From assembly GCA_029936815.1 (NCBI GenBank), contig JAPYRX010000006.1, positions 1-64,000 on the forward strand: a stretch of DNA of 64,000 nucleotides, in the 5' to 3' direction. Below, piece by piece: positions 18,604 through 27,079 of the stretch. This DNA comes from Dehalococcoidia bacterium (GTDB lineage Bacteria > Chloroflexota > Dehalococcoidia > Lucifugimonadales > GCA-002694895). The position numbers and the translations under genes are program-made. The notes under the pieces were generated by a model. The model was not told where the DNA came from and searched no databases. It saw only the letters and a program-made list of their open reading frames with translations. The number at the start of each line of letters is the position of its first letter. The stretch's first letter is position 1.

Positions 18604-19200
18604 ATGTCAGATGAAACTACGACAGGATTAAATAGTAGAAAAATACTAATGTGGGTCTTTCTTGGCTCAGATTGTATGTTTTTTGCGTCTCTTATCGGAA
18701 CATATTTGATTTACAAAGGGATGGGAGCATCTCATCCAGGCCCGTCTGATGTTTTTGACATTCCAACAACGTCTGTGAGTACATTTGTATTACTAATGAG
18801 TAGTATGAGCATGGTTTTTGCTTATGCTTACTTAGTTAGAGATAATATAAAAGCATTCAGAATATGGATGGTTTCAACTATTATTATGGGAGCAACCTTT
18901 TTGGGATTTCAGATTTTTGAATTTAGTGAGTTCTATTTTCATGATCATTTAAGTCCTCAAACTAATTTATTTGGAACTACTTTTTATGCTTTGACTGGAA
19001 CACACGGAATACACGTTACTATCGGAGTAGTTTGGTTAGGAATTATATTTTATTCAAGCTTGTTTAGAAATAGTGTTTCTTCAAAGACTAATTTAGACTT
19101 GGATTTAGCTGCTTTGTATTGGCATTTTGTTGATATTGTTTGGATAGTTATTTTTGCAGTGGTTTATCTTTTTGGAACCTTTCGGGGCTTTCCATCATAA
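18604..19200 (+). CDS. ctaE: Cytochrome c oxidase subunit III
   Basis: 198 residues, five membrane helices, the short form typical of bacterial caa3/bo3 enzymes. Conserved LGSDCMFFASLIGTYL at the N-terminus, TGTHGIHVTIG near 138, and YWHFVDIVWIVIFAVVYL near 175. Lies 28 bp after ctaD and 15 bp before ctaF in the oxidase operon. Confidence 0.96.
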   Translation: MSDETTTGLNSRKILMWVFLGSDCMFFASLIGTYLIYKGMGASHPGPSDVFDIPTTSVSTFVLLMSSMSMVFAYAYLVRDNIKAFRIWMVSTIIMGATFLGFQIFEFSEFYFHDHLSPQTNLFGTTFYALTGTHGIHVTIGVVWLGIIFYSSLFRNSVSSKTNLDLDLAALYWHFVDIVWIVIFAVVYLFGTFRGFPS

Positions 19201-19215
19201 TCATAGGAGAATCAA

Positions 19216-19539
19216 ATGGTAACGGATCAAAAAAATAAAATAAACAAATCTGATATCCACGAACATAATCACCCTAGCGTGATAACTTATTTTAAAGTTG
19301 CAATGGCATTAATATTGTTAACTGCATTAGAAATTGTTGTTTTTTACTTTGATTGGTTACGTTACGGTATTATCCCTGTAATGGCTGTATTATCAATAGG
19401 TAAATTTGCAATTGTAGTCATGTATTATATGCATTTGAAATTTGACTCGAAATTATTTACTTATTTATTTATGGCAGGATTGATCTTGGCTATGGTGGTG
19501 ATTCTTTGCCTTATGGCACTATTTGGATGGTTCAAATAG
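19216..19539 (+). CDS. ctaF: Cytochrome c oxidase subunit IV-like protein
   Basis: 107 residues with three membrane helices. Belongs to the prokaryotic cytochrome C oxidase subunit IV/CyoD-like family: TYFKVAMALILLTALEIVVFY, a central FAIVVMYYMHLKFD and a C-terminal hydrophobic helix. A conserved HNHPS segment precedes the first helix. Position after ctaE supports the call. An inverted repeat spans its stop codon. Confidence 0.88.
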   Translation: MVTDQKNKINKSDIHEHNHPSVITYFKVAMALILLTALEIVVFYFDWLRYGIIPVMAVLSIGKFAIVVMYYMHLKFDSKLFTYLFMAGLILAMVVILCLMALFGWFK

Positions 19540-19551
19540 ATTTGAACCATC
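19526..19551 (+). promoter_or_regulatory. Hairpin across the ctaF stop codon
   Basis: GATGGTTCAAAT and its exact reverse complement are separated by only two bases (AG), so the TAG stop lies within the stem-loop. The 3' side is followed by only a weakly U-rich stretch. It may be a partial terminator or mRNA processing/stability element that lowers expression of ctaG relative to the oxidase subunits. Confidence 0.5.
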
Positions 19552-19572
19552 ATCTTTAATCTGTTCTAACTG

Positions 19573-20349
19573 ATGCTTTCTATACTCTTAAATAGTTACA
19601 TACACACTGAAATTATTGTTTCTTTACTTTGTGCTGAAATAATATATTTAATTATGATTTTTGGTTTCAAAAGTAAATTTAGTATTGATTATAATACAGA
19701 TTATAGAAACTCCATGTTTTTTTTGATTGGTATTTTCATTTTATTTTTAGCTTTAGTATGGCCTGTTCACTACATTAGCGAATACTACTTATTCAGTGCT
19801 CACATGCTTCAACATGTTATGATCTCTTATATAGCTCCTCCACTTTTAATTAGTGGGATAAATTATAAAATCTTAGATTCATTCTTAAGATTGAAATATT
19901 TTAATAATATTGCCAAATTTTTATTTCATCCGGTATTTTGCTTTGTTTTTTTTAATATAATATTTGGGCTTTGGCACTTACCTAATATTTATGCTTTGTC
20001 AGTTTCCTTTGAAAAATTTCATGCGTTGGAGCATATTATGTTTATTTTTGGAGCGATTTTTATGTGGTGGCCCTTAGTGAATCAAAGTAAATTATTTCCA
20101 AGTATCCATTATGGATTGAAACTTGTTTATCTCTTTTTATTATCCATTGCACAAATTATTGTATTTGGAATTATAACTTATGCTCCAGATAACATTTACA
20201 CCCATTATGAACACACCACATATATATTTAATTTGACTCCACTTGAGGACCAGCAATTAGGAGGAATAATAATGAAAGTAGGAACTGCTTTCATATTAAT
20301 GGGAATGTTTATTTATTATTATTTTAAATGGTATTTATCTGAAAAATAG
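19573..20349 (+). CDS. ctaG: Cytochrome c oxidase assembly factor CtaG (caa3-CtaG family)
   Basis: 258 residues with about seven membrane helices. Seen: HYISEYYLFSAHMLQHVMISYIAPPLLISG near 75-105, GLWHLPNIY near 137, ALEHIMFIFGAIFMWWPL near 155, and a late IMKVGTAFILMGMF helix. The conserved histidines match the family involved in copper delivery/assembly of caa3 oxidase in Bacillus. This is not the unrelated Cox11-type CtaG. Confidence 0.9.
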   Translation: MLSILLNSYIHTEIIVSLLCAEIIYLIMIFGFKSKFSIDYNTDYRNSMFFLIGIFILFLALVWPVHYISEYYLFSAHMLQHVMISYIAPPLLISGINYKILDSFLRLKYFNNIAKFLFHPVFCFVFFNIIFGLWHLPNIYALSVSFEKFHALEHIMFIFGAIFMWWPLVNQSKLFPSIHYGLKLVYLFLLSIAQIIVFGIITYAPDNIYTHYEHTTYIFNLTPLEDQQLGGIIMKVGTAFILMGMFIYYYFKWYLSEK

Positions 20350-20364
20350 TATGATTAAAATTAT

Positions 20365-20601
20365 TTGAATGGTAAAATAATTAATATGTTAACTAGATTT
20401 TTATATTCATTAATGATACCTATTGTGTCTGTCATAACGACTGCAGCCCTTGCTGTAAGTTTAGGATTACTTTTTTATAATCTGCCTTCTTTTGCAAAAG
20501 AAGGCGAATTAAGAAATCTTTACGTTGTACTTGCTGGCATGACAATTCTCATAGGCACCCCATTATCTGCTTATCTAGCAGTCAAAATATTTTCAAAATA
20601 A
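20365..20601 (+). CDS. Small membrane protein of the oxidase cluster
   Basis: 78 residues from a TTG, or 71 from the in-frame ATG at 20386, which I favour. Two hydrophobic segments (about 13-35 and 52-73) are joined by a short charged loop (FAKEGELRNLY). I do not recognise the family. Lying between ctaG and SCO1, it may be an assembly or accessory subunit, which is inference. Confidence 0.7.
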   Translation: MNGKIINMLTRFLYSLMIPIVSVITTAALAVSLGLLFYNLPSFAKEGELRNLYVVLAGMTILIGTPLSAYLAVKIFSK

Positions 20602-20607
20602 ATTTAA

Positions 20608-21201
20608 TTGATATCTCGCATATATAATTTATTTTTTCTTTTATTTTTTCTTTTATTTTCTTCTTCATGTTTCATTGATAATACTAAATTTATTGGGACT
20701 GTTTCTAAAGCGTACAAACCCCTACCTTCTTTCAATTTGATTGATCAAAATAATAATAATATGAATGATCAATCTATTTCAGCAGATAATTTATTGATCA
20801 TTTTTTTGTATTCAGATTGTAAAACCGAGTGCCCGGCTGCATTGAACGATCTTAATTCTATTAAAGATATTATTGATACCAACTCTGACAAACTTGCAGT
20901 AATCGTATTTTCAATTGATCCTAATGAAAGTATTGAAAATGTTAACGCTGTATTAACAAAATACAAATTAAACTCTTCAATAACTTATTTGAATGGAAGC
21001 AAGGATGAACTTAAGGATATATGGCAATATTTTTATGTTCCTGTGGGTAGAGTAGAAACAAAGCAATCTGATTTAAATTTGATATTACACTCAATCCCTG
21101 TATATATTATATCTAGAGATAACGAGATAACTTTAATTTACACAGAATTTAATATAGATTCTATTAGAACAGATCTAAATAACTTATTGAAATTAAATTA
21201 A
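20608..21201 (+). CDS. SCO1/SenC-family copper chaperone, lipoprotein
   Basis: 197 residues, thioredoxin-like fold. Starts at TTG 20608. A hydrophobic signal ends in SSSC (Cys21), a likely lipidation site. The copper-binding CxxxC is visible in SDCKTECPA near 75 and the downstream copper-ligand histidine in LILHSIPVYI near 168. Supplies copper to the CuA site of subunit II, fitting its place at the end of the oxidase cluster. Its stop codon shares a TTAA palindrome with the convergent rplT. Confidence 0.88.
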   Translation: MISRIYNLFFLLFFLLFSSSCFIDNTKFIGTVSKAYKPLPSFNLIDQNNNNMNDQSISADNLLIIFLYSDCKTECPAALNDLNSIKDIIDTNSDKLAVIVFSIDPNESIENVNAVLTKYKLNSSITYLNGSKDELKDIWQYFYVPVGRVETKQSDLNLILHSIPVYIISRDNEITLIYTEFNIDSIRTDLNNLLKLN

Positions 21202-21554
21202 TTTAATGTTGATTTCACTTTTTCAATCAATTGCTCAAATCCAATAGGTTCATTAATGGCCATTTCAGAAAGTGTTTTTCTGTCTAAATCTATATCAGCC
21301 TTCTTAAGACCATAAATAAATACACTATAGGATAAACCATGTTGTCTAGCTGCTGCATTTATACGTATATTCCATAATCTTCTAAAGTCTCTTTTCTTTG
21401 TTTTATTATGAATATAGCTATACATTAATGCGTGCAATACAGATTCATTTGCTTGCCTGAATAATTTGCTTCTTCCGTGTCTATGGCCTTTAGCTAAATT
21501 CAGGATTTTTTTATGAGATCTTTTTTTGTTTGTTCCTCTTTTAATTCTTGTCAA
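21198..21554 (-). CDS. rplT: 50S ribosomal protein L20
   Basis: 118 residues, the family's usual length. Early-assembly rRNA-binding protein. The basic N-terminus (RIKRGTNKKRSHKKILNLAKG), the FRRLWNIRINAA motif near 60, and the YGLKKADIDLDRK C-terminal part are typical. Third gene of infC-rpmI-rplT. In other bacteria L20 represses this operon. Confidence 0.98.
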   Translation of the reverse strand: MTRIKRGTNKKRSHKKILNLAKGHRHGRSKLFRQANESVLHALMYSYIHNKTKKRDFRRLWNIRINAAARQHGLSYSVFIYGLKKADIDLDRKTLSEMAINEPIGFEQLIEKVKSTLN

Positions 21555-21568
21555 AATTTACCTCTAAT

Positions 21569-21757
21569 TCAAATTAACTTTCTTAATCGTTTTACATCGG
21601 CTTTGTGAACACTGACTGTATCATGATATGTTCGTTTCACTTTTTGTGATTTTTTCCTTTTTAAGTGGCTACTATTCCCTTTCATTCGTAATAGTTTTCC
21701 GCTTCCACTAATCTTGATTCTAGAAGCAGCTCCCTTATGTGTTTTTAGTTTAGGCAT
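21569..21757 (-). CDS. rpmI: 50S ribosomal protein L35
   Basis: 62 residues, basic. Begins MPKLKTHKGAASRIKISGSG, the family start, with a lysine-rich HLKRKKSQK segment and a C-terminal KRLRKLI. Sits between infC (9-bp gap) and rplT (14-bp gap). Confidence 0.97.
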   Translation of the reverse strand: MPKLKTHKGAASRIKISGSGKLLRMKGNSSHLKRKKSQKVKRTYHDTVSVHKADVKRLRKLI

Positions 21758-21766
21758 ATAATTTCC

Positions 21767-22312
21767 TTATTTCTTTTTTTTTGTTGTTGGCATTAATGTC
21801 ATAGCCAATATGTTTCCGCTTAATCCAGGAGGATATTCAAGTAGAGCCTCATCTAATAATGCATCTTTAATAGTTTTCAAAATTGTCATACCCAGTTCAG
21901 GGTGAGTTATCTCTCTTCCTCTATATAATACAGTGATTTTAACTTTATTACCTTTGGATAAAAACTTTTTGGCTTGTTTTATTTTCCAATCCAATTCATT
22001 TTCGCCAGTTCTAGTTTTAAATTTGATTTCTTTAGTTTTTTGAATTGATGCTTTGACTTTACTCTGTTTTTTTGCATTACGTTCTTTCATTGTAAGCTTA
22101 TATTTATGCTTACCATAATCCATAATCTTACAAACAGGAGGTTCTGCTGCAGGCGAAACCTCAACAAGATCTAATGATCGTTCCAAAGCTTGATTTACAG
22201 CATCCTTTGTAAGTAAAACCCCTAACTGCTTTCCAGTTTCATCAATAACTAAAACTCTGTCAGATTTTATACTATTATTTATATAGTATTCTTTTGCTAT
22301 TCTTTCCTCCAT
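21767..22312 (-). CDS. infC: Translation initiation factor IF-3
   Basis: About 180 residues. Prevents subunit re-association and checks start codons on the 30S subunit. N-domain YYINNSIKSDRVLVIDETGKQLG, linker with AEPPVCKIMDYGKHKY near 62-77, and C-domain VKITVLYRGREITHPELG near 125. The outermost ATG is at 22312-22310, but the bases there form a strong Shine-Dalgarno (GGAGG) five bases before an in-frame ATA at 22300. Starting at that ATA aligns with the usual IF-3 N-terminus, and rare start codons are a known autoregulation device of infC. I favour 22300. The interval is given to the ATG as the outer bound. Confidence 0.95.
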   Translation of the reverse strand: MEERIAKEYYINNSIKSDRVLVIDETGKQLGVLLTKDAVNQALERSLDLVEVSPAAEPPVCKIMDYGKHKYKLTMKERNAKKQSKVKASIQKTKEIKFKTRTGENELDWKIKQAKKFLSKGNKVKITVLYRGREITHPELGMTILKTIKDALLDEALLEYPPGLSGNILAMTLMPTTKKKK

Positions 22313-22322
22313 AAATAAATTA

Positions 22323-22339
22323 CCACGTTATATACGTGG
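22323..22339 (-). promoter_or_regulatory. 5' leader hairpin of the infC operon
   Basis: CCACGT and ACGTGG separated by five bases form a perfect 6-bp stem. It would lie at the very 5' end of the transcript from the predicted promoter and about 10 bases before the IF-3 ribosome site. It may stabilise the mRNA or take part in leader-based control. The longer L20-binding leader known in Bacillus is not present here. Confidence 0.5.
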
Positions 22340-22347
22340 CATAAGAG

Positions 22348-22376
22348 AGTCTAGCATAATGGGTATCGTGTATCAA
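22348..22376 (-). promoter_or_regulatory. Predicted promoter of infC-rpmI-rplT
   Basis: On the minus strand TTGATA (22376-22371) and TAGACT (22353-22348) are spaced by exactly 17 bases, putting the transcription start near 22341, just before the leader hairpin. recO ends/starts on the same strand further upstream, so this would be an internal promoter separating infC from the recO group. Confidence 0.55.
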
Positions 22377-22399
22377 CAGATTTTAAAATGTTATTTCAT

Positions 22400-23152
22400 C
22401 TAATTTAATGAAGTGAAAAATATTTTTTCAGATTTTATTTCTTGTGTAGTGTGATATTTAATATATTGTGATATCTTTTTATATAGATTGATATTTACAT
22501 TTTCAATTGTTTTTTGAGCAGATTCATTGTAAGAAAGCTCGATTTTTGATATATATTTTATGAGTCTTATTTCTGATTCCAAGAGTTTTATTTTAGTATT
22601 GTCTGTTAAACACTTTGAACAACTTAATCCACCTATTTCAAAAATTAAATAATAATCATCAGGAGTTAGTTTTGTCTTGCAACTCAAACAATTATTGATT
22701 TCAGGAAATATTCCTTCAGATATTAAGATTTTTATTTGAAAATATATTAATGAAAATAATATATTATTCTTGGATATTAACGATAAACATATGTTTACCA
22801 AATGATAAATATATGTGTTGTTTTCATTAATAGAATTAAATTTTATGCATAGTTCTGCAATTATATTGCTAGACGATAATTTTGCTAAATTTATTGGTCT
22901 ATCAAACCATGAATGTTTATTTTTCGCTTCATATATTGTCCAAAAATTCTCTCTTACGGAGGCTTTAAATTCCATTTTTTGAAAAATATCAATGGAATCA
23001 TAATTTTTATTGTTATTTTTTTTGATTCTTTTAAGAATGCAAGGAATCACACCTTCAGATTCACTTAAAATATTATAAATCTTATCGAATTCTCCATAAT
23101 CATTTGAAGAAATTGTAATTCCTTCAAAATTTAAATACCTTGTTTTTTGCAT
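22400..23152 (-). CDS. recO: DNA repair protein RecO
   Basis: 250 residues. RecF-pathway mediator that loads RecA on SSB-coated DNA. N-terminal OB-fold (residues 1-80, with EFDKIYNILSESEGVIPCILKRIKK), a helical domain, and a four-cysteine zinc finger at NCLSCKTKL and LSCSKCLTD near 160-185. Divergent but architecture and context (recR, recA in the same window) support the call. Lies 10 bp downstream of recR. Confidence 0.88.
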   Translation of the reverse strand: MQKTRYLNFEGITISSNDYGEFDKIYNILSESEGVIPCILKRIKKNNNKNYDSIDIFQKMEFKASVRENFWTIYEAKNKHSWFDRPINLAKLSSSNIIAELCIKFNSINENNTYIYHLVNICLSLISKNNILFSLIYFQIKILISEGIFPEINNCLSCKTKLTPDDYYLIFEIGGLSCSKCLTDNTKIKLLESEIRLIKYISKIELSYNESAQKTIENVNINLYKKISQYIKYHTTQEIKSEKIFFTSLN

Positions 23153-23162
23153 AGTTTTAATT

Positions 23163-23780
23163 TCATCTTATAGGCTGGCGAGAATTAAATGCTTGAGTCA
23201 ATGTTTTATTATCTGTGTAATCTAGATCGCCACCTATTGGAATACCAATTGCTAATCTTGTGATTTTGACTTCATCATTTTTAATTTGGTTAATAATATA
23301 AGTAGATGTAGCGTCTCCTTCTATGGTAGGGTTGGTTGCAATAATAATTTCATTTGGAAGATTATTGTTAATTCGCATAAGTAACTGAGAAATTGTTAAC
23401 TCATTTGGACCTATTCCGTTGATAGGTGATATAGAACCATTCAAGATATGATATGACCCTGAATACGTATTTGTGTTTTCTATCGCATATGCATCAATTG
23501 AATTATGTACAATGCATAATGTTTTATGGTCTCTAAATTCATTTGAACAAATAGAACAAGGGTCATTTTCCGTAACAATAAAACAATTTTTACAAAATGT
23601 TAACTGTTGTTTGGCTTTCATTAAGCTTTGAGAGAGGGAAGTAATTTTACTTTCAGGAGTTTTTATTATGTGGAAAGCGAGACGTTCGGCTGTTTTAGGC
23701 CCTATTCCAGGAAGTTGACTTAAGTGCCCAACTAATTCAGTTATGACTGATGATATTGAAGCTTTGTTACTTGAATTCAA
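23163..23780 (-). CDS. recR: Recombination protein RecR
   Basis: 205 residues. Helix-hairpin-helix QLPGIGPKTAERLAFHI near 21-37, a Cys4 zinc finger CKNCF...DPCSIC near 58-73, and a Toprim domain (CIVHNSIDAYAIE and IIATNPTIEGDATSTYI). Works with RecO in gap repair. One base separates it from the upstream ybaB stop. Confidence 0.97.
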   Translation of the reverse strand: MNSSNKASISSVITELVGHLSQLPGIGPKTAERLAFHIIKTPESKITSLSQSLMKAKQQLTFCKNCFIVTENDPCSICSNEFRDHKTLCIVHNSIDAYAIENTNTYSGSYHILNGSISPINGIGPNELTISQLLMRINNNLPNEIIIATNPTIEGDATSTYIINQIKNDEVKITRLAIGIPIGGDLDYTDNKTLTQAFNSRQPIR

Positions 23781-23781
23781 T

Positions 23782-24075
23782 TTACATACCTAAAAGATTG
23801 GTTATTGAGCCAAGTTGGCTGTTTGCATTCTTTTGAGATTTCTCTATTGCTTTATTAATAGTTGAAAGTAAATTGTTTTCTAATTTTTTTATTCTTGATT
23901 GGTCAATGTCATTTATATTTAATTTAATTTCTTTTATCTTAAATGTCCCATCTACTGTGACTGATATCTCTTCTGATTTGTCAGTTTCAGTTATAGTACT
24001 TTGTTTAAGTTTTTTTTGAATTTCTTTCATTTGGCTTCTCATCTGAAAAGCGGCTTTCATGTTTTTAGGATTCAT
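23782..24075 (-). CDS. ybaB: YbaB/EbfC family nucleoid-associated protein
   Basis: 97 residues. Small DNA-binding protein typically encoded between dnaX and recR, as here. An N-terminal helix rich in Met/Gln/Lys (MKAAFQMRSQMKEIQKKL), a central beta sheet (ISVTVDGTFKIKEIKLN), and a C-terminal helix. Overlaps the dnaX 3' end by 11 bp. Confidence 0.93.
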   Translation of the reverse strand: MNPKNMKAAFQMRSQMKEIQKKLKQSTITETDKSEEISVTVDGTFKIKEIKLNINDIDQSRIKKLENNLLSTINKAIEKSQKNANSQLGSITNLLGM

Positions 24076-25660
24076 TATTTATCTCCTTAAATTTATTAAA
24101 CCGTCCATATTTTGCGGCTTCTTTATAAAAAACTTCATTAGTTGAATTTCCATGGTTATTTAGTTCAGGGGTTTTTTCAACAAGAGATTTATTAAGAATA
24201 TTTGTAGATTTTACTTTAAGTGTTAGATTAAATTGCAAATCTTTATTCCATGTAAATTTTATTGCATTTCTAAATAGTTGTAATTTTAGCGGATTACTAA
24301 TTTCTTGATTAATATAGTCAATTTGACTTTGATGTTCAAACAAAAGATTAATGGTATTTTCACTGATATTATAATTATTTACCGATTTTACCTTCCATGA
24401 CCAATCTAAATCCTTGAATTGATCAATAAATTTTTTCAATATAATGTTTTCGTCCATGCTTTCGTTATTGTTGGAATTTTGTTCTATATTAATTTCATTT
24501 GTTATAGAGTCAATATTATTATTAGTATTATTTAAAAATTCATTTTCCTTATCACTATTTTTATTTATTTTTGTTGATTCTTTTTTATAGTGTAATTTTT
24601 CATATATTTCTAAAATCATTATTTCTAATGCAAGTTGTTGATTACTTAATGTTTTGATTTTCTCATCATTTACAATAGTGGATATGATTTTTATTTTTTC
24701 TATAGAAATATGCTCCCCAAGCTTTTTGATGCTTTTATCATCATCTAAATTGTATTTGAAGTGTAGTAAGTTTCTACAAAGTTGCCTGAATGAATTTATA
24801 ATCGATTCAAAATTGGAATTCTTTTCAAATTGAGTATTTAATATTTTCATTGAATACTCAATATTTTTGTTCAATAAATTTTCTATAATTTTCAATGGAA
24901 TGTCACTGTTGATTAATCCTAATGCATTTTCTATCGAAGCTTTACTTAAATTTCCATCACTTATTTTAAGTAAACATTTTTCTAGTAAATTTTCAGCATT
25001 CCTTAAACTTCCATCTGAGTGTAATGCAATAGTTTGAGAATCTTCAAATGACAAATTTCTCTTTTCGGAAGTTGCTATCTTAACTAATTTGTTGGATATT
25101 TGTTCTATATTAATTGATTTGAATTCTAATATTTGGCATCTGGACATTATTGTTTGAGGGATTTTCTCAGGATCGGTTGTAACTAGAATAGTTATTAAGT
25201 GCTTGGGAGGTTCTTCTAAGGTTTTTAATAATGCATTAAATGAATGTCTACTGAGCATATGAACTTCATCTAATATATATACTTTGTATTTATTTGCCCC
25301 AGGTAAAAAATTTATTTTATCTATCATTACTTCGGTTAAATCTTCAACTTGCCTTATTGAGCTTGCAGCATCTAATTCAACAACTGTTTGGGATGAGTAA
25401 TTGTTAATTTCGGAACATGAGAGGCATTCGCACTTTGAAATATCAAGATTCCCTTTAATAGAGTTTTCACAGTTAATTGATTTTGCAAAAACTCTTGCTG
25501 TGCTAGTTTTTCCTGTACCAGATGGCCCGGAAAAAACAAAAGAATGTGATAGCCTATTATTTAATATTGCATTAGATAATATTTCGATAATATCTTTTTG
25601 TCCTAAAATATCTTTTAAACTTTTAGGTCTCCATTTTCTGTACAATACTTCATTTTGCAT
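24065..25660 (-). CDS. dnaX: DNA polymerase III subunit tau/gamma
   Basis: 531 residues. Clamp-loader ATPase. YRKWRPKSLKDILGQ at the start, Walker A FSGPSGTGKTSTAR near 43, zinc-binding cysteines CENSI...KCECLSC near 65-82, the DExx box YILDEVHMLSRHSFNALLKTLEEPP near 125, and sensor TTDPEKIPQTIMSRCQ near 160. The C-terminal third is asparagine/lysine-rich and divergent, as usual for the tau-specific part. Ends overlap ybaB, and ybeY lies 5 bp upstream, so one replication/repair operon. Confidence 0.96.
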   Translation of the reverse strand: MQNEVLYRKWRPKSLKDILGQKDIIEILSNAILNNRLSHSFVFSGPSGTGKTSTARVFAKSINCENSIKGNLDISKCECLSCSEINNYSSQTVVELDAASSIRQVEDLTEVMIDKINFLPGANKYKVYILDEVHMLSRHSFNALLKTLEEPPKHLITILVTTDPEKIPQTIMSRCQILEFKSINIEQISNKLVKIATSEKRNLSFEDSQTIALHSDGSLRNAENLLEKCLLKISDGNLSKASIENALGLINSDIPLKIIENLLNKNIEYSMKILNTQFEKNSNFESIINSFRQLCRNLLHFKYNLDDDKSIKKLGEHISIEKIKIISTIVNDEKIKTLSNQQLALEIMILEIYEKLHYKKESTKINKNSDKENEFLNNTNNNIDSITNEINIEQNSNNNESMDENIILKKFIDQFKDLDWSWKVKSVNNYNISENTINLLFEHQSQIDYINQEISNPLKLQLFRNAIKFTWNKDLQFNLTLKVKSTNILNKSLVEKTPELNNHGNSTNEVFYKEAAKYGRFNKFKEINNES

Positions 25661-25665
25661 AAAAG

Positions 25666-26166
25666 TTATATTTTTAATTTTTTTATAATATTATTTGTAA
25701 TAGAAAGCATTAGTTTTTCTTCTTTTGGTTTTTCATGATCATACCCATTTAAATGTAATATACCATGAATAAGTAATTTTTTGATTTCATAATTTATTAT
25801 TTTTGAATCAGTTTTATTTTTTTTAATAATATATTCTATTGAAATTGCTATATCTCCTAGTTGATGATTAGTCATTTGAGTATGAGTAGGAAAATAAATT
25901 TCTTCTATTTCAGATTCTTTATTTTCTCCGTAGTATTTACCTGAAAATTTCGGGGAAAATGACAATACATCAGTTGGTTCGTTTAATCCTCTATATTTTG
26001 AATTTAAAGTGGTTATGTATTCATTATTAGTAAGCAATATACTAAGTTCAGTATTTTGATTTAGCTTGATTATTTCAAAAACATTATTAACTAAATTAAT
26101 TAACTCATGTTCATTGATAGAGATATTAATACTTCTATCAATATTTAAACGAATATTAGACATCAA
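25666..26166 (-). CDS. ybeY: Endoribonuclease YbeY (16S rRNA maturation)
   Basis: 166 residues. Zinc-dependent RNase. The signature HGILHLNGYDHE near 143-154 contains all three metal-binding histidines. The upstream LNSKYRGLNEPTDVLSF near 53-69 is also a family hallmark. Located between hflC and dnaX, 5-6 bp from each. Confidence 0.94.
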   Translation of the reverse strand: MMSNIRLNIDRSINISINEHELINLVNNVFEIIKLNQNTELSILLTNNEYITTLNSKYRGLNEPTDVLSFSPKFSGKYYGENKESEIEEIYFPTHTQMTNHQLGDIAISIEYIIKKNKTDSKIINYEIKKLLIHGILHLNGYDHEKPKEEKLMLSITNNIIKKLKI

Positions 26167-26172
26167 ATATTA

Positions 26173-27078
26173 TTAGTCAGTGTTTGGGATCAAAGGAAAA
26201 GGTTTGGCTGCAGAAGAAATATCCCCAAAAAATGATTTGAGAATATTCGCATCTTCAGGAATTATTATTGTAGTATTTGGATTTTTAGTGAAACTATTTT
26301 CATATGCTTCTAATTGTCTTAAAAATCGATAGAATTCAGTATTTAATGAATGAGCTTCGGATAAAATTTTAATTGCTTCAGCCTCTGCATTTCCAACTAT
26401 GATTTTAGATTTTTCGTCTGCCACTGCACGGATGATGGCAGCATTTTTGTCAACTTCAGATCTTACAGTAAGATCTATTTCATATGCCTCAGCTCGTTCT
26501 TTATCAGCCTTACGTTTTCTTTCGGCTATCATTCTACCGTATATACTATCAGCTATTTCTTCTGGGAAATCAGCTCTTTTAATTCTTACATCTACTAGTT
26601 CAATTCCAAATTCTTTTATTTTAGGATTTGCTAGCCCTTTAACATTATTCATTATTTGTTCTCTGCTTGTTTTGATTATTTCTGCTTGCAGATCTGAAGC
26701 TATTTCCCTTCTTAATTCTGAAGAGATTATGTCTATAGCCCTTGAAGCTGCTAAAGTTTCATTTCGAGTTGTTTTGAAAAATAGTAATGGATCTACAATT
26801 TTACCTCTTGCATAAATATCAATTACTAGTCTCTTTTTATCACTAGTTAACAATGAATCTGGCGGTGCGTCAAAAATAAGGAGTCTTTTTTCAAATTTTC
26901 TTACTTGATCAACGAAAGGGACTTTAAAGTTTAGTCCTGGAGACTGTACAGTTTTTATAGGTTCTCCAAATCTAGTTACTATAGCAGTATTGATTTCATC
27001 AACAACGAACAAGCTTTGCAGAAGAACAAATAGCCCTATAAGTATTGTGATTATGATAGCTGTATATGATTTTTTCAA
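26173..27078 (-). CDS. hflC: HflC, FtsH-modulating prohibitin-like protein
   Basis: 301 residues. N-terminal membrane anchor (about 7-27), then an SPFH/band 7 domain (VDEINTAIVTRFGEPIKTVQSPGLNFKVPFVDQVRKFEKRL is the usual opening), followed by a helical region with AEAIKILSEAHS. Forms a periplasm-facing complex with HflK that regulates FtsH, whose gene is at 44.8 kb. One base downstream of hflK. Confidence 0.93.
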   Translation of the reverse strand: MKKSYTAIIITILIGLFVLLQSLFVVDEINTAIVTRFGEPIKTVQSPGLNFKVPFVDQVRKFEKRLLIFDAPPDSLLTSDKKRLVIDIYARGKIVDPLLFFKTTRNETLAASRAIDIISSELRREIASDLQAEIIKTSREQIMNNVKGLANPKIKEFGIELVDVRIKRADFPEEIADSIYGRMIAERKRKADKERAEAYEIDLTVRSEVDKNAAIIRAVADEKSKIIVGNAEAEAIKILSEAHSLNTEFYRFLRQLEAYENSFTKNPNTTIIIPEDANILKSFFGDISSAAKPFPLIPNTD

Positions 27079-27079
27079 A

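Noticed and set aside
24581..24587. Run of six A plus G on the minus strand in dnaX, a possible gamma-making frameshift site
   Set aside because: The codon phase (AAA AAA G) is not the classic A AAA AAG phase and no downstream hairpin is evident. Only six A residues; too weak to claim a gamma product.
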